This document shows positions 11,701 through 23,999 of a DNA stretch of 64,000 nt, piece by piece. Origin of the DNA: Hexactinellida sp. DTS-2022 (taxonomy: Eukaryota; Porifera; Hexactinellida). Position numbers and translations under genes: made by a program. The DNA is taken from positions 1,674,001 to 1,738,000 of the forward strand of contig JAPNXP010000006.1 in NCBI GenBank assembly GCA_028753945.1, written 5' to 3'. The notes below the pieces were generated by a model that was not told where the DNA came from, made no database searches, and saw nothing but the letters and a program-made list of their open reading frames with translations. Position 1 is the stretch's first letter. The number at the start of each line of letters is the position of its first letter.

Positions 11701-14700
11701 TCAAATATACTCAAGTTTTATTGGATTATTTCAAATATACTCAAGTTTTATTGGAGTATTTCAAATATACTCAAGTTTTATTGGATTATTGAAACTAGTA
11801 TGGAGATCCCCAACCACAAAAAATATTTATTAGTACAATCTGCTCGTCTGCTCTACGCGTCCTTACAACTTGTACTCGGGCCTACGGCCCTCGCTTGTAT
11901 TTAAGGCATCTCCTTTTCAAATTAAATGTCGTTCTTGATGAGTGGCCGCTAGCTGTCTATTTATATCCGTTCATCCTTGCTACAGGTTTCTATAAGGACA
12001 GATTAAATAATTTGGATATTTATGCAAATTTGAACAGATAATTTTCTAGATATTAAGGAGATACAATGGTGGGTTTATACAAATGTGACTAAATACTATA
12101 TTTAATGTATTAACATTTCCAAATATACTTTGACATGCCAGGTTCCCGATTCTGAAAGAAAAATTCGAAATTTGACACTATTTTGACCTTTTTGACGTCA
12201 CTAAAGGTCAAAATCATCTTCTTATAGAATATTATAGCTCGTCCGTGTATAATAATATACCAACTCCAAATATAAAATTAAATATCACTAAGAAACTGTA
12301 CCAGTGGACCCCTAACTTTGGGATGTGGAGAAGTTATTGCATTGATTGAAAATAATTTGATATCAAATAACACAATGGAATGTTAGAAATGTATGGCTAG
12401 ACAGACAGTACACAAATAACTGATTAGATGCCTCCTCTCGATCAATTAGATTACTGTCTCAGTATTCTATAATGCATCTTAACATTTGACAGACACTAAA
12501 GCATTCAAATATTCTATAATGCATCTTAACATTTGACAGACACTAAAGCATTCAAACTAATTGAATGCTAGCTGCTAATCTATACTGGAACAACCCTCGA
12601 ATTTAATTGGCTAAAGGTTTTGATACATTTTGTAATGGAATATGTGAATATTTTTTTAGATATTGAACTTGTTTGTACATACAGTATTCCCCACCCCACT
12701 GAAATTTTTTAGGTCTGTAGCTTTTACCAGTTCCTCAATCTATTCTGAACAAACAAACAAACAAACAAACAAAAAAACATTGTGATTTAATATATAAGAT
12801 AGACTAAATATAGCCTTTCTAAACTTGAGTAGATCTGTGGATTTACTGAAAAGTTGAGTAGATTTGGAATTTATTGAAAAAACTTGAGCAGAATTGGAAT
12901 TATTCTGAAAAACTTGAGTAGAATTGGAATTATTTTGAAAAACTTGAGTAGATTCGGAAAGATCTAGTTTTATATTTGAGTATCAGTAAAAAGTTGAGTA
13001 TATTTGGAAATTTTTAAAAAACTTGAGTATTTTTGGAATTTTCCCTATCTATATATTAACTTAACTAGTTAATTAAAATAGTGATGTAATGTGAGAAATA
13101 CAATGTACATATATAAGGAAGTTTTTGTATTTTAGTGGGGGTGCACTTATATATGAATTTCCTTTGGGGAATTGGTCCCAATATTTAACTACAAAATATT
13201 TTTGTCAATGAGTATAAAATTCCCTGTTTAAAAATCACTCTTTTGAGTGCAGGCATGATATTTAAAAATTAAGGACAAGCAAACAATTAAGCAATATATA
13301 GTAAACATCGTGCTATTTTTTGTGCTCCTTTAGTCAAATACTGAAGTGTTATATTGACCATGATTCCCACTAATCCCCAAATCTGGGATTACAGGCACCC
13401 GTGAAGTTTACGTCCCTGTGTGTACATTACCCAGCCAAAACTATCAGAGCGCCACACATTAATATATATTACTTTGGACAAATTTCGAGGCTAAGGTCTC
13501 AATATACAGTGTAAAACTGAACTCATAATCTTTGACATCTTGATTATTAGCGAAAATATTTTATGTAAATATTCTTTTATCGGATGATTAATTAAAGACT
13601 GTAATTAATCATGAAAAAATTAATCGTGTAAATAAATAATCATCGCCAAATTAGTAGACTGTAAATTACAGTATCTCTAATTTGTGGGAATTTTTCAGGG
13701 GTATCGCACATTACAACACATCTTCGTACAAGGCTTATCATTCGCAGGTGCGTACATTACAATTGAGTACATACAATAGATTCCGCTTAATAGAGCCACC
13801 GGTTAATACATTTCACATTTTCACTGCTTAATCGGTTCAAAATTTCACAGGATTTATAGGACAGAATTACATTTTGGCTTAAAAGATTTTCGGTTAAAAG
13901 ATTTCTCCAATTAATCGGTTCAAATTATATTATTTTTGACACTATTTGTAGTCAACGTTTACTCTAAGACTCTAACTGTAAGTAATTAATTTGGAGAATG
14001 TATTAAAATTAATGATTAAAATAATAAGAACAGACAATTAATATAGGGTAAATGTAAAAAGTTGTAAAAGCAATGCTTCTTAAAAATACTAATATACTAG
14101 GTCAATCAACTCCCGGAATAACCAAAGCGGATATAACGAAGTACCTGCTTATAACGAAGTCATTCAATGGTTCGGAAATCCTTCTATCTTATTACATTAG
14201 AAAAACTTCGGTTACTTACAACGAAATCGATATAACGAAATTCCGCATATAACGAAGTCATTTAAATCCCATATACCTCTAAGCTATTGATTTTACTCCG
14301 GTTATAACGAATTATGCATATAACGAAATCCGTTTATAATGAACTCCAGTTACACACAGGGTTGATAAAGTCCGATTTTTTAAAAATCAAAAAATCGGAT
14401 ATTTTTGATTAAAATCAGATTTTTGATTTAAATAATGATTTTTAAATCAAACAACCCAATCAACTTACAAAGAAATTCAACTTGTAATGAACTCTTTTAA
14501 GATCGAACTCCGCTTATAACAAACTCAGCTCCGCTTAAAACGAAATGAAACCACGGTCTCAAGCACTTCGTTATACGGGAGTTGACTCTATGTAATAAAA
14601 TGATCTTACTAAGGTTAAAATTGCTTTTTCATTATCTGTAGATTTTTTCATTGTTTTGGATCTTGGCCCAAGGTAAATTTCGATTGGTTTAACTCGACGT

Positions 14701-17700
14701 AACCTTGCTCTGTTTTCAGGCAATTTATGAATTTCCAGATCGTAGGGTGATTCACGTTCAGGAGTCCTATATAATTTACCTCAAAATATTTACTAAGAGG
14801 GTAGGCATTTACTTGGAAAGCAATAGTAAGTTGTTGAAAGACCATCCGACGAGTTCGGGTGGAACGAAAGCTAGAGGAGATATCATCACATGTTCAATGC
14901 AAAGTCCGGATCATTGTGATATTCTGACTGTAGGCCAAGAGACTGAAGTTTCATATACACAGACTGCGAGAGATCGAAAAAGCAAGCTTTCATTTGAGTA
15001 ATTGCCTAAGAAATTGAAAGAATTAATCGCGGCTTGCTCAAAGTCCGCAAAGGGGTAGCATCGTTGAGAATTTGGGCATGCTTCACGATTAATATTCCAC
15101 ATAGGTATACGTTGAAAGTGATTTGTTAGGAAGGAGCGCGTACACACATGGTAATAGATGACCATTTTCAAAAGGATTGGGTCCGCCTACCAAGACAGTG
15201 AATTGTACTATATAGTGGGTAAAAGAGAGTAGGGACTGTTTTAAATGTTCCATCGGCTAGCCAGATGCTTGACAAAGACAATAATTATATGTTCTCCAGG
15301 GTAGCTTCATCACTATCCAGTTTGGGCCTGTACCAGAGTAGTAAAATAAAAACTTCCTTAGAGAACGTCTATATTTTATCTGTTTCTAATTGTTGCTCCT
15401 CGAAAATTACTGGATTAGGTGGAACAGTACGGTGCCTCGTGTACATCGTTTTAAGCGTGTTGTGTTGGAAGCAAAGACATTGCAGATTCTGAATATTAAC
15501 TTGTTATTTGTCCTATTGTAACCTGAGGAATGTCATTAGTTTCTTTACCTCGCATCTTGATAATATCTTTAACTACTGCTAGTTCCTCTTTACCGAAATT
15601 TCTGGATGAGCATGCTCACCAGACTTTTCCACGATAATATCATCAATGGAGTGTACTCTACCCTTGCATCCTCGTGCGTGTACGCATGGCCTACTTAATA
15701 CACGGCCGTGTATTACCGAGAAGGCCAAAAAAATAGAAGGCCAGTGTATAAATTTCATTCTAGGATAAAACTATGCCTCCTATTGTTATTATTTGGGTTG
15801 CGCATGAGGTAATCAACCATTGTCAGTCCACTGGAACCACTTTTGAGAATCTCAGATTTGTGGTTAAGCTGTTTAGGCGCCATTTAATGATGACACAACA
15901 AATATAATATATATATATATACAATTCAAGTCTAAAAGAACTACGAGAAAATGAAGATATTTTGCTAATATGCTTAGTATACATTTCCGAATATATAATG
16001 AGAATGATTATATATAAACCAGCAATTATATAAGTTTTATGGACGAAAATAGCAGGGCTTTTCATGAGTTTCCGAGTCAACTGACTCGAGTCACCGAGTC
16101 ATTTGACTCGTGACAAAATTCAGTGACTCGAGTCACCGAGTCAATTGACTCGATGACTCGCGAGTCCTGACTCGATGACTCACGAGTCCTGACTCGAAGA
16201 CTCACGAGTCCTGACTCGAAGACTCGCGAGTCCTGACTCGAAGACTCACGAGTCCTGACTCGAAGACTCGCGAATCCTGACTCGATGACTCGTGAGTCCT
16301 GACTCGATGACTCACGAGTCCTGACTCGAAGACTCGCGAATCCTGACTCGATGACTCGCGAGTCCTGATTCGAAGACACGCGAGTCCTGACTCGATGACT
16401 CGCGAGTCCTGACTCGATGACTCACGAGTCCTGACTCGAAGACTCGCGAATCCTGACTCGATGACTCGCGAGTCCTGATTCGAAGACTCGCGAGTCCTGA
16501 CTCGATGACTCGCGAGTCCTGACTCGATGACTCACGAGTCCTGACTCGATGACTCACGAGTCCTGACTCGAAGACTCGCGAGTCCTGACTCGATGACTCA
16601 CGAGTCCTGACTCGAAGACTCGCGAATCCTGACTCGATGACTCGCGAGTCCTGACTCGATGACTCACGAGTCCTGATTCGAAGACTCACGAGTCCTGACT
16701 CGAAGACTCGCGAATCCTGACTCGAAGACTCGCGAGTCCTGACTCGATGACTCACGAGTCCTGAATCGATGACTCGCGAGTCCTGATTCGAAGACTCGCG
16801 AGTCCTGACTCGATGACTCGCGAGTCCTGACTCGATGACTCACGAGTCCTGACTCGATGACTCACGAGTCCTGACTCGATGACTCACGAGTCCTGACTCG
16901 AAGACTCGCGAGTCCTGACTCGATGACTCACGAGTCCTGACTCGAAGACTCGCGAATCCTGACTCGATGACTCGCGAGTCCTGACTCGATGACTCGCGAG
17001 TCCTGACTCGAAGACTCGCGAATCCTGACTCGATGACTCGCGAGTCCTGACTCGATGACTCACGAGTCCTGATTCGAAGACTCGCGAGTCCTGACTCGAT
17101 GACTAGCGAGTCCTGACTCGATGACTCGCGAGTCCTGACTCGAAGACTCGCGAGTCCTGACTCGATGACTCACGAGTCCTGACTCGATGACTCACGAGTC
17201 CTGACTCGAAGACTCGCGAGTCCTGACTCGAAGACTCGCGAGTCAAGACTCGCGTCACCGAGTCAATTGACTCAAGTCACGGAGTCTGACTCGATGACTC
17301 GTGGTGACCAGTGATGTGCTCCGTTACTAGTAACGGAGTGACGGTAACGGGTGTCGACAAGTAAAGGTAACGGAAAAAGTAACGGTAACGGAAAAAAGTA
17401 ACGGTAACGGGCGTCGCGGAGTAACGGTAACGGAAAAAATTAACGGTAACGAACATCCGTTACATTTAACTAGTTTCCGTTATCTTTAATCAGTCACTCT
17501 TACCATTACATTACCGTAACACAGTAACCGTTACTACGTTAAACTTATTCCATTGCCATTACAATGTTATTTTAAATCAGTTACCGTTACATTAAGGTAA
17601 ACTGTACTGAATAAAGGTAAACGGATAAAATTAAAAAAGTTACTTAAAACTTTACACAACTTTCAAATAAAACTAAACAGTTATGACTAGCATTAAACGG

Positions 17701-20700
17701 AATTCAGCAGCTTTGACTGTCAAAGTTCCTATCTCAAGGACCTCATCAGCAAATATACTTTCAAAATGGATTAACTCTCTAAATAACATTACAGAAGAGG
17801 ATCTGAACTCACTGACCAGTTATGAACTCAAGTTAATTATCCTCAGTGCTCGGGCAGAGGCGTAGCTTGCACCTATGCCGCCCGGGGCGGATACATTTAA
17901 TGCCGCTTTATGCCGCCCCTTAATAGTGCCGCCCGGGGCGGTCCGCCCCCCCCGCCCCCCCCTAGCTACGCCCCTGTGCTCGGGATAGAGAACATACAAG
18001 TAGATCCAATCTCAATGTCAACACTGGGGATTTAAATCTTCTTCAACCTACTTTAAACGAATTAACACAAAACTTAAAACAACTAACAGAGATAGTTGAA
18101 GAACAATCTAGGCTGATTATCCAAAATGCAAATACCAAGAAAACTTACTCTCAAGCCGCATGCACTGATCTACCAGTATCATGTGAACAAATGAGAGTAT
18201 TATTACACGAAGAAGAAGAAAATCGACGCTCAACGACTGCAGAGGAAAAGGATAAATTCAAAAGGGAGAAAAATATTATTGTTTATGGACTACCAGAGGA
18301 AATGATGTTACCGGAAGCAACAGACGAATTCAAGAAAATAGCCCTAGAATTAAACTCCAAACCTAACGTCATCAAAGCAGATCGTTTAGGTAAAGTTAAG
18401 AGTGACAACAAACCTCGACCCATCTGTTTTAAGCTCGAATCGAAATATGAGAAACAAAGAATAGTGGCATCTGCGCACAAGCTTAAGTTAAATCAACGAT
18501 TTAAAACAATTTACCTTAAACCAGACCTGACGAAGATGGAGAGGATCTTACAAAAGGAGGCCTGGGTGAATCTAAAGCAATCAATAACTAAGCACCCAGA
18601 CAAACGATGGAAAATTAAAAATTTCAATGTAGTCGAAATATCACCTAATGTAGATTGAACTACCCCAGGGGTTGGGATATTATCACATGACACTCCACCC
18701 CATTCTCTTGACCCGACTTTATCAATACTACCAGACTTTGCAGCTTTGTAAGCGATTCACAATTTTCCACTAATCCAAATGGAATTAATTTCATGTACAC
18801 TAACTGCCGTTCACTCAGCAATAAGTACTTAGAATTTGAGCAGTTAATAAATGCAGAAAAAATTCATTTTGCCGCCATTACTGAAACTTGGTTCAAGCCG
18901 GGTTATGAACTACAATTACATGGATACCACGGCTTTTTCTGTTCAAGAGAAGACTATAGAGGAGGAGGTGTAGCGCTTTACATAGATGACAAAATGACAA
19001 TAAAGCACTATCCGATAGAATCTAAATCATTTAACCGTATTAACATATTAGTCATCAAGGTGGAATTCATCAAGTCTACCTACATTTGTTTAGTGTATCG
19101 ACCTCCAAACTCTTCGACCCAAGATACAAAATTATTGTGCGATTACAACAAAACTTTTGAAGGTAAAAATGTTATTCTATTGGGTGACTTAAATCTACCC
19201 GGGATTGATTGGTCCTCTCACCTAGCTTCTGGTTGCCAAAATCAATCGGTTGCAACTGAATTCTTAAATGCTATTGATGACCTATTCCTCTATCAACATA
19301 TTACCGAACCTACACGTAAGAAGTTTCAACCTATTTGTGCTTCCTATAAAGCCATACTGGATTTAGTATTTACAAATAATCAGTATCAGGTCAGCAAACT
19401 AGTATATAGACCTCCTCTCAGTGGATGCGACCACGATGTTATCTTCTTCAACTACAACACCGCAGTTCCGAAAAGACTAGGAAAAGTGTACCTATACCAC
19501 AAAATAGACATGTCCTAGCTGAACAACTTTTCAAGGACTCGCTACCAGTCTTCACACTTGCTCATTCTTTAGATACATTATGGAATAAATTTTTAGATCT
19601 ATAATCTCGTCTGCTTTCCCTAGTCCCTACTACTAATCGGAAAGACGTAAACCATCATATTTAAGATCAATAACCTTCAAGCTTGCTCTGACAGAGAAAT
19701 TTTCGTGTTGGTCCAAGTATAGAAATAGTCCAAATCTACACAGTTTATCCGCATATAAGAAAACAAGGGATACAGTATCTAAACTTTCAAAAAAATTGAG
19801 ACTGGATTATGAGAATCAACTTGTAAACGATTTTAAATCCCCCTCTTCGGTCCGCAAGTTCTGTAAACATGCCAAACAATACAGAAATTCCAATACTTCT
19901 GCTATATCTTTACTTAAAGATTCTGGAAACCTAACTGTTACTGACTCAGAAACGGCAGATACTTTTATTAAACATTTGAAAGTCTATAACAGACCTGTAG
20001 CTCGTGGGAATTACCTAAACACTCTTCCTCGAGTTCTAACATCACTGGACGATGTAATAATCACAGAACAGATACTACTTCAGAAATTGGAACTTTTAGA
20101 TACTTCTAAATCACCAGGTCCTGATAATATACATCCCAGATTACTGAAAATGTTCTCCCATCATTTTTCTATCCTACTAACGATCCTGTTTTCAAAAAGT
20201 ATCCTAACAGGTGTACTACCTAGTGACTGGAAGAATGCTTACATAATTCCAATTCATAAAAACTTTACAAGCAGCATGCAAAGAATTTCAGGCCCATTTC
20301 AATCACTTCAGCAATAATAAAGATATTAGAATCTATCATTAAACCACACATTGTTGACCATCTGATAAAGAATGACATTATCCATCCTGACCAACATGGG
20401 TTTGTTCCCGGCAGATCAACTGTGTCTAACCTACTAGAAGCCCTGGAAAATTGGACATTATCCCTGGATAACAAGTTAGATGTAGATATTGTCTATATTG
20501 ACTTCGAAAAGGCCTTTGACAAGGTACAGCATAGTATTCTCTTGGATAAACTAGATTCTGTAGGCATAAGAGGTAAACTTTTTAACTGGCTTGAATGTTT
20601 TCTGATAAACAGGAAACAGAGAGTTAAATTACAGGAAACTCTTTCTAAATGGTCTACTTTAACTAGTGGAATTCCACAAGGATCAGTTCTAGGGCCCATC

Positions 20701-21722
20701 CTTTTCTTAATATACACATTTGACATCCCATCTAAATCCTTATATAGCAAACCTCCGCTTGATAACAGTGTTTATATTTCTTCCTTTGCTGATGATACCA
20801 AGTATTATACTGATGAGCACTTGGATAACAACTGCCTTAAACTCGAATCTACATTAACCTCACTACTGAATTGGTCACAAAGAAATTATATGTCTATCAA
20901 TATGGATAAATGTAACTTACTTCACCTTGGTAAAAGACTACACCAAAATTACTCATGCTCTATCGACACAATTACTCTTCACCAGACTTCACTAATAAAA
21001 GATATGGGTGTATTGATGGATGACCAGCTCACCTTCACAGCGCATATTGCTAAAATATCGCTTGAAGGAAATAGAGCATTGGGTTTAGTTAAGCAGACTT
21101 TTGCCTGCATAACGCCAAATATATTTAAAATAGTCTATAGATCTCTGATTCGTCCAAAACTCGAATACGCTAGTCAGATCTGGTCACCCTTCCTCATTAA
21201 AGATATACAGAAACTAGAAAAAATCCAACGGAGAGCCACTAAATGTGTCCAGGGCATGAAACATCCTCCCTACCGTGTTAGACTGGAATTATTAGGGTTA
21301 ACTTGTCTAGAAATAAGAAGGAAACGTGGTGACTTAATTCTTATGTGGAAATACATAAATGGCACATCCGGCATTAAGTTTAGTCAACCAAATCAATTCA
21401 ATCCTTTAAGCGGTTATCTCCGTGGTAATTCTCTAACTTTATTAACACCTTCAAACCGGCCGCCTAACACAAGAATAAGGAGTAACTTTTTCACTGAAAG
21501 AATTGTGAGTATTTGGAACAAACTACCAAATGAAATTGTTACAGCTCCGTCTATATCCACATTCAAGGGTAGACTGGACAGTCATTGGGAAGACCCCAAA
21601 AACTTCCCCCGTGCTCCTGTTACAAACCTTAAAATTAGATTAAGATTAGATTAGATGTGCATAAGCCCACTTACTGGGCAGTACTTTTATTTCCTGAACT
21701 TCATTCTTGTCAACCTGCACTA

Positions 21723-21757
<35 letters not shown>

Positions 21758-23957
21758 TTGTATTTTAGCATGTGCATATGTGGTTGCTTTAGAAATTTTA
21801 GAATTTTTAGAATGTCGCCATTTTGTGATTTAGTAGCCTTGGGAGTGTGAAATAAGTCCCTATTTTAGAATTTCTGTTATAAAAATATCAGCAAGTATGA
21901 AGAAAATGAAATATATAATATTTGAAAAAAAAATCATTTTACCATAAATTGTTACCGTCACCATGAAATGGCGCCTAAACAGCTTGACCCAAAACTGAGA
22001 TTCTCAAAAGTGGTTCCATTGGACTCGCAATGATATATTACCCCATATACAACCCAAATAATAACAATAGGAGGTATAGTTTATCCTAGAATGAATTTAT
22101 AACTGGCCTTCTATTCTTTGGCCTTCTCGGTGACATACACGGCCGTGTATAAAGTAGGCCATGGTGTACGTCACACCTTCATTGCTTTTTGATAGTTCCC
22201 CGATGAGAAATATCTAAAAATTCTGCTAATCCATAGCCTACTCTATATATGGCCTGAAAGTAACCAATAAAATATTGACCAAGGAGCAAGGATGAAGGAG
22301 ATGGCAATATTTATCCAACCACAATATTTAATTTCAAAAATAATAATAATAATCAACCACATGAATTAGAAATATTCTTGAAATAAATACAACTATATTG
22401 ATCAGATTTTATTCCAAACTCTTCTATTGACGTACAATCTCATCCTTTTTAATTTCGCTTTGGTATTTATTAATATTAGCTTCTATTCATGCCTAACTCG
22501 TGTTCTGTCCCCGGATACAAGAGCAACTACAACCCGGATGACCATGTTCCTGTGTTCAAGATGCCTCAAAATCCACCAACCCTGAATCATGCCTGGACAT
22601 GCGCTCTTCGTCGCGAGGATATCGGTGACCTAAAGGTGGTCTATGTATGTATCAACCATTTTCAGAAAGAAAACATAGACTACACTTTCAAAGTCCCCAA
22701 GGCCAAAGGAGATGGTACTTTTACTGAAGTACCGCGGGCGTCGGGCGAAGCCAAAGCTGAAGGAAGGCGCTGTACCAAGTTTACTGCCTGGCTGCCCGGG
22801 ATATTACTCATCCAAACCTAACAAACGGAATCGCTTGTCATACGATGCAAAAGAGGAAGCCTTGATGAACCAAACACTACAGCTCAGCTTGAGATCCGAG
22901 AGTAAGAGAAAGAGAAGTTTGTGGTCAACTCTCTACAGTACTTGAAAGATAAGTTAACCTTGATTTCTTTACCTAATAGTTGGTTGGTGTGGTTCCGTAA
23001 TGAGAGTAACATAACGTTTGTTCTGGGCTGAGAAAATTCTCTCCGTAGATTTGTACCTTGAAATCAATGCTTATTTATCCACCTCATCCTATTTTAATGG
23101 ACAGAGTATATCAGTTCCCATTGCTGCAATTAGTGACATCCGAGAAATTGAATCTGTTTTGCAGGAACTTGCTTTAAAATACGACTCTAGTTCTTATTGT
23201 GATTATCCCCTTAAGTTCGGTTGTGCATCCTTTGAAGATGTATGTCAATTATATAATTCAGAAAGAACAAGTTTAGCCTTGTTAGCTCCTCATTTGACTA
23301 TGGAGTCATGTTTTCCGTCTAGCATAGAGCGTCAAAATGTAAAACTGGTTTGAAAGTCGTTAACGAATTAACAATATCTGCGCGAACTATCCAGAATATA
23401 GAAAGAATACTCCGGAGTTTGTTGATACCCTTCTTACTGTTTGGAAATTATTCAACATTAACACACCATTTAAAGGAATACGTTTGAACGATAATTTCTC
23501 GAGACCTTTGACTTTTAATGACGAGCGATTTCTATTTTTGACTTGTGTAGTTTTTGGTAAGATGCTTGGCAAACTTTACCAGAAAAAATTGGCAAACTGA
23601 GCATAGGCGTCGGACCCACCCGGCCACCCGGCATGGGCCGGGCAGCCCGAAGGGTCTACCCGACTCTACCCGGGCCATACCTGGCCCATAGTTGTGTTAG
23701 TGATGCCGTGAATGTAGCGGCCCAAGAATCGATTGGGCCGGCCCCGAAGGGCCAGCGGGCCCATTTCCGACGCCTATGAAACTGAGTATACAAACATACA
23801 CCAGTTTTAGACATGCTTGTATTGCATTACCACAAATTACCAACCATTTGACTCAAACTTGTGGCTTTACATATGTGTTGTCCTCCTTTCTACAGACGGA
23901 TCCCTTGGAACACCATTTCGGTCTATCTATACTATTAAAACACAAACCTGTATGTGT

Positions 23958-23999
<42 letters not shown>

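Larger units (their letters stand above)
9775..13046. repeat. 3.3-kb inverted repeat, arms over 1 kb
   Basis: The left arm (about 9775-10900) reappears inverted at about 11840-13046. Outer ends read GAATTTTCGTAATTCC and TTTGGAATTTTCCC. Mirror landmarks include the CTACTCAAGTTTAG block, the GTTTGTTT run, GCCAATTAAATTCGAGGGTTG, the CTAATTGATCGAGAGGA block and the GTCCACTGGTACAGTTTC block. Each arm contains a Helitron-like 5' segment related to 41314. The centre holds a pogo-like MITE and a 30-bp minisatellite. Confidence 0.8.
17683..21756 (+). mobile_element. CR1/L2-like LINE, nearly full length
   Basis: The order is ORF1, endonuclease, reverse transcriptase and a 3' (ATT)n tail. The coding content, FADD-type RT and 3' microsatellite instead of poly(A) fit the Jockey/CR1/L2 group. 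ORF1 is interrupted by a MITE. ORF2 has a stop after the endonuclease and at least one frameshift before the RT, so the copy is inactive. It lies inside the foldback starting at 15686 and in the largest left-hand intron of EFA6, antisense to it. Confidence 0.85.
15686..22162. mobile_element. MULE-type foldback enclosing satellite and LINE
   Basis: Outer ends ATGGCCTACTTAATACACGG and CCGTGTATAAAGTAGGCCAT begin arms of about 210 bp (15686-15900 and 21955-22162). The arms share the GGCGCC(A/T)TT block, GAGAATCTCAGATT and the CTATTGTTATTATTTG block. The flanking nonamers CGTGTACGC (15677-15685) and GGTGTACGT (22163-22171) agree at 7 of 9 positions, as expected for an aged 9-bp duplication. Between the arms lie a satellite, a TAACGG repeat and a complete LINE. 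The 537-bp copy at 62219 shows the element without this cargo. Confidence 0.65.

Noticed and set aside
11293..11904. Three overlapping long frames of Ile/Leu/Phe/Tyr-rich repeats
   Set aside because: They arise from a 30-bp minisatellite whose period is a multiple of three and lacks stops; no unique domain.
16077..16755. Minus-strand frames with Ser-Gln-Asp-Ser-Arg repeats
   Set aside because: Translation of the 22-bp satellite drifting through frames; no start context or domain.
17317..17600. Telomere-like repeat (GTAACGG)
   Set aside because: Motifs occur in both orientations and irregularly, which fits a MITE interior rather than an interstitial telomere tract.
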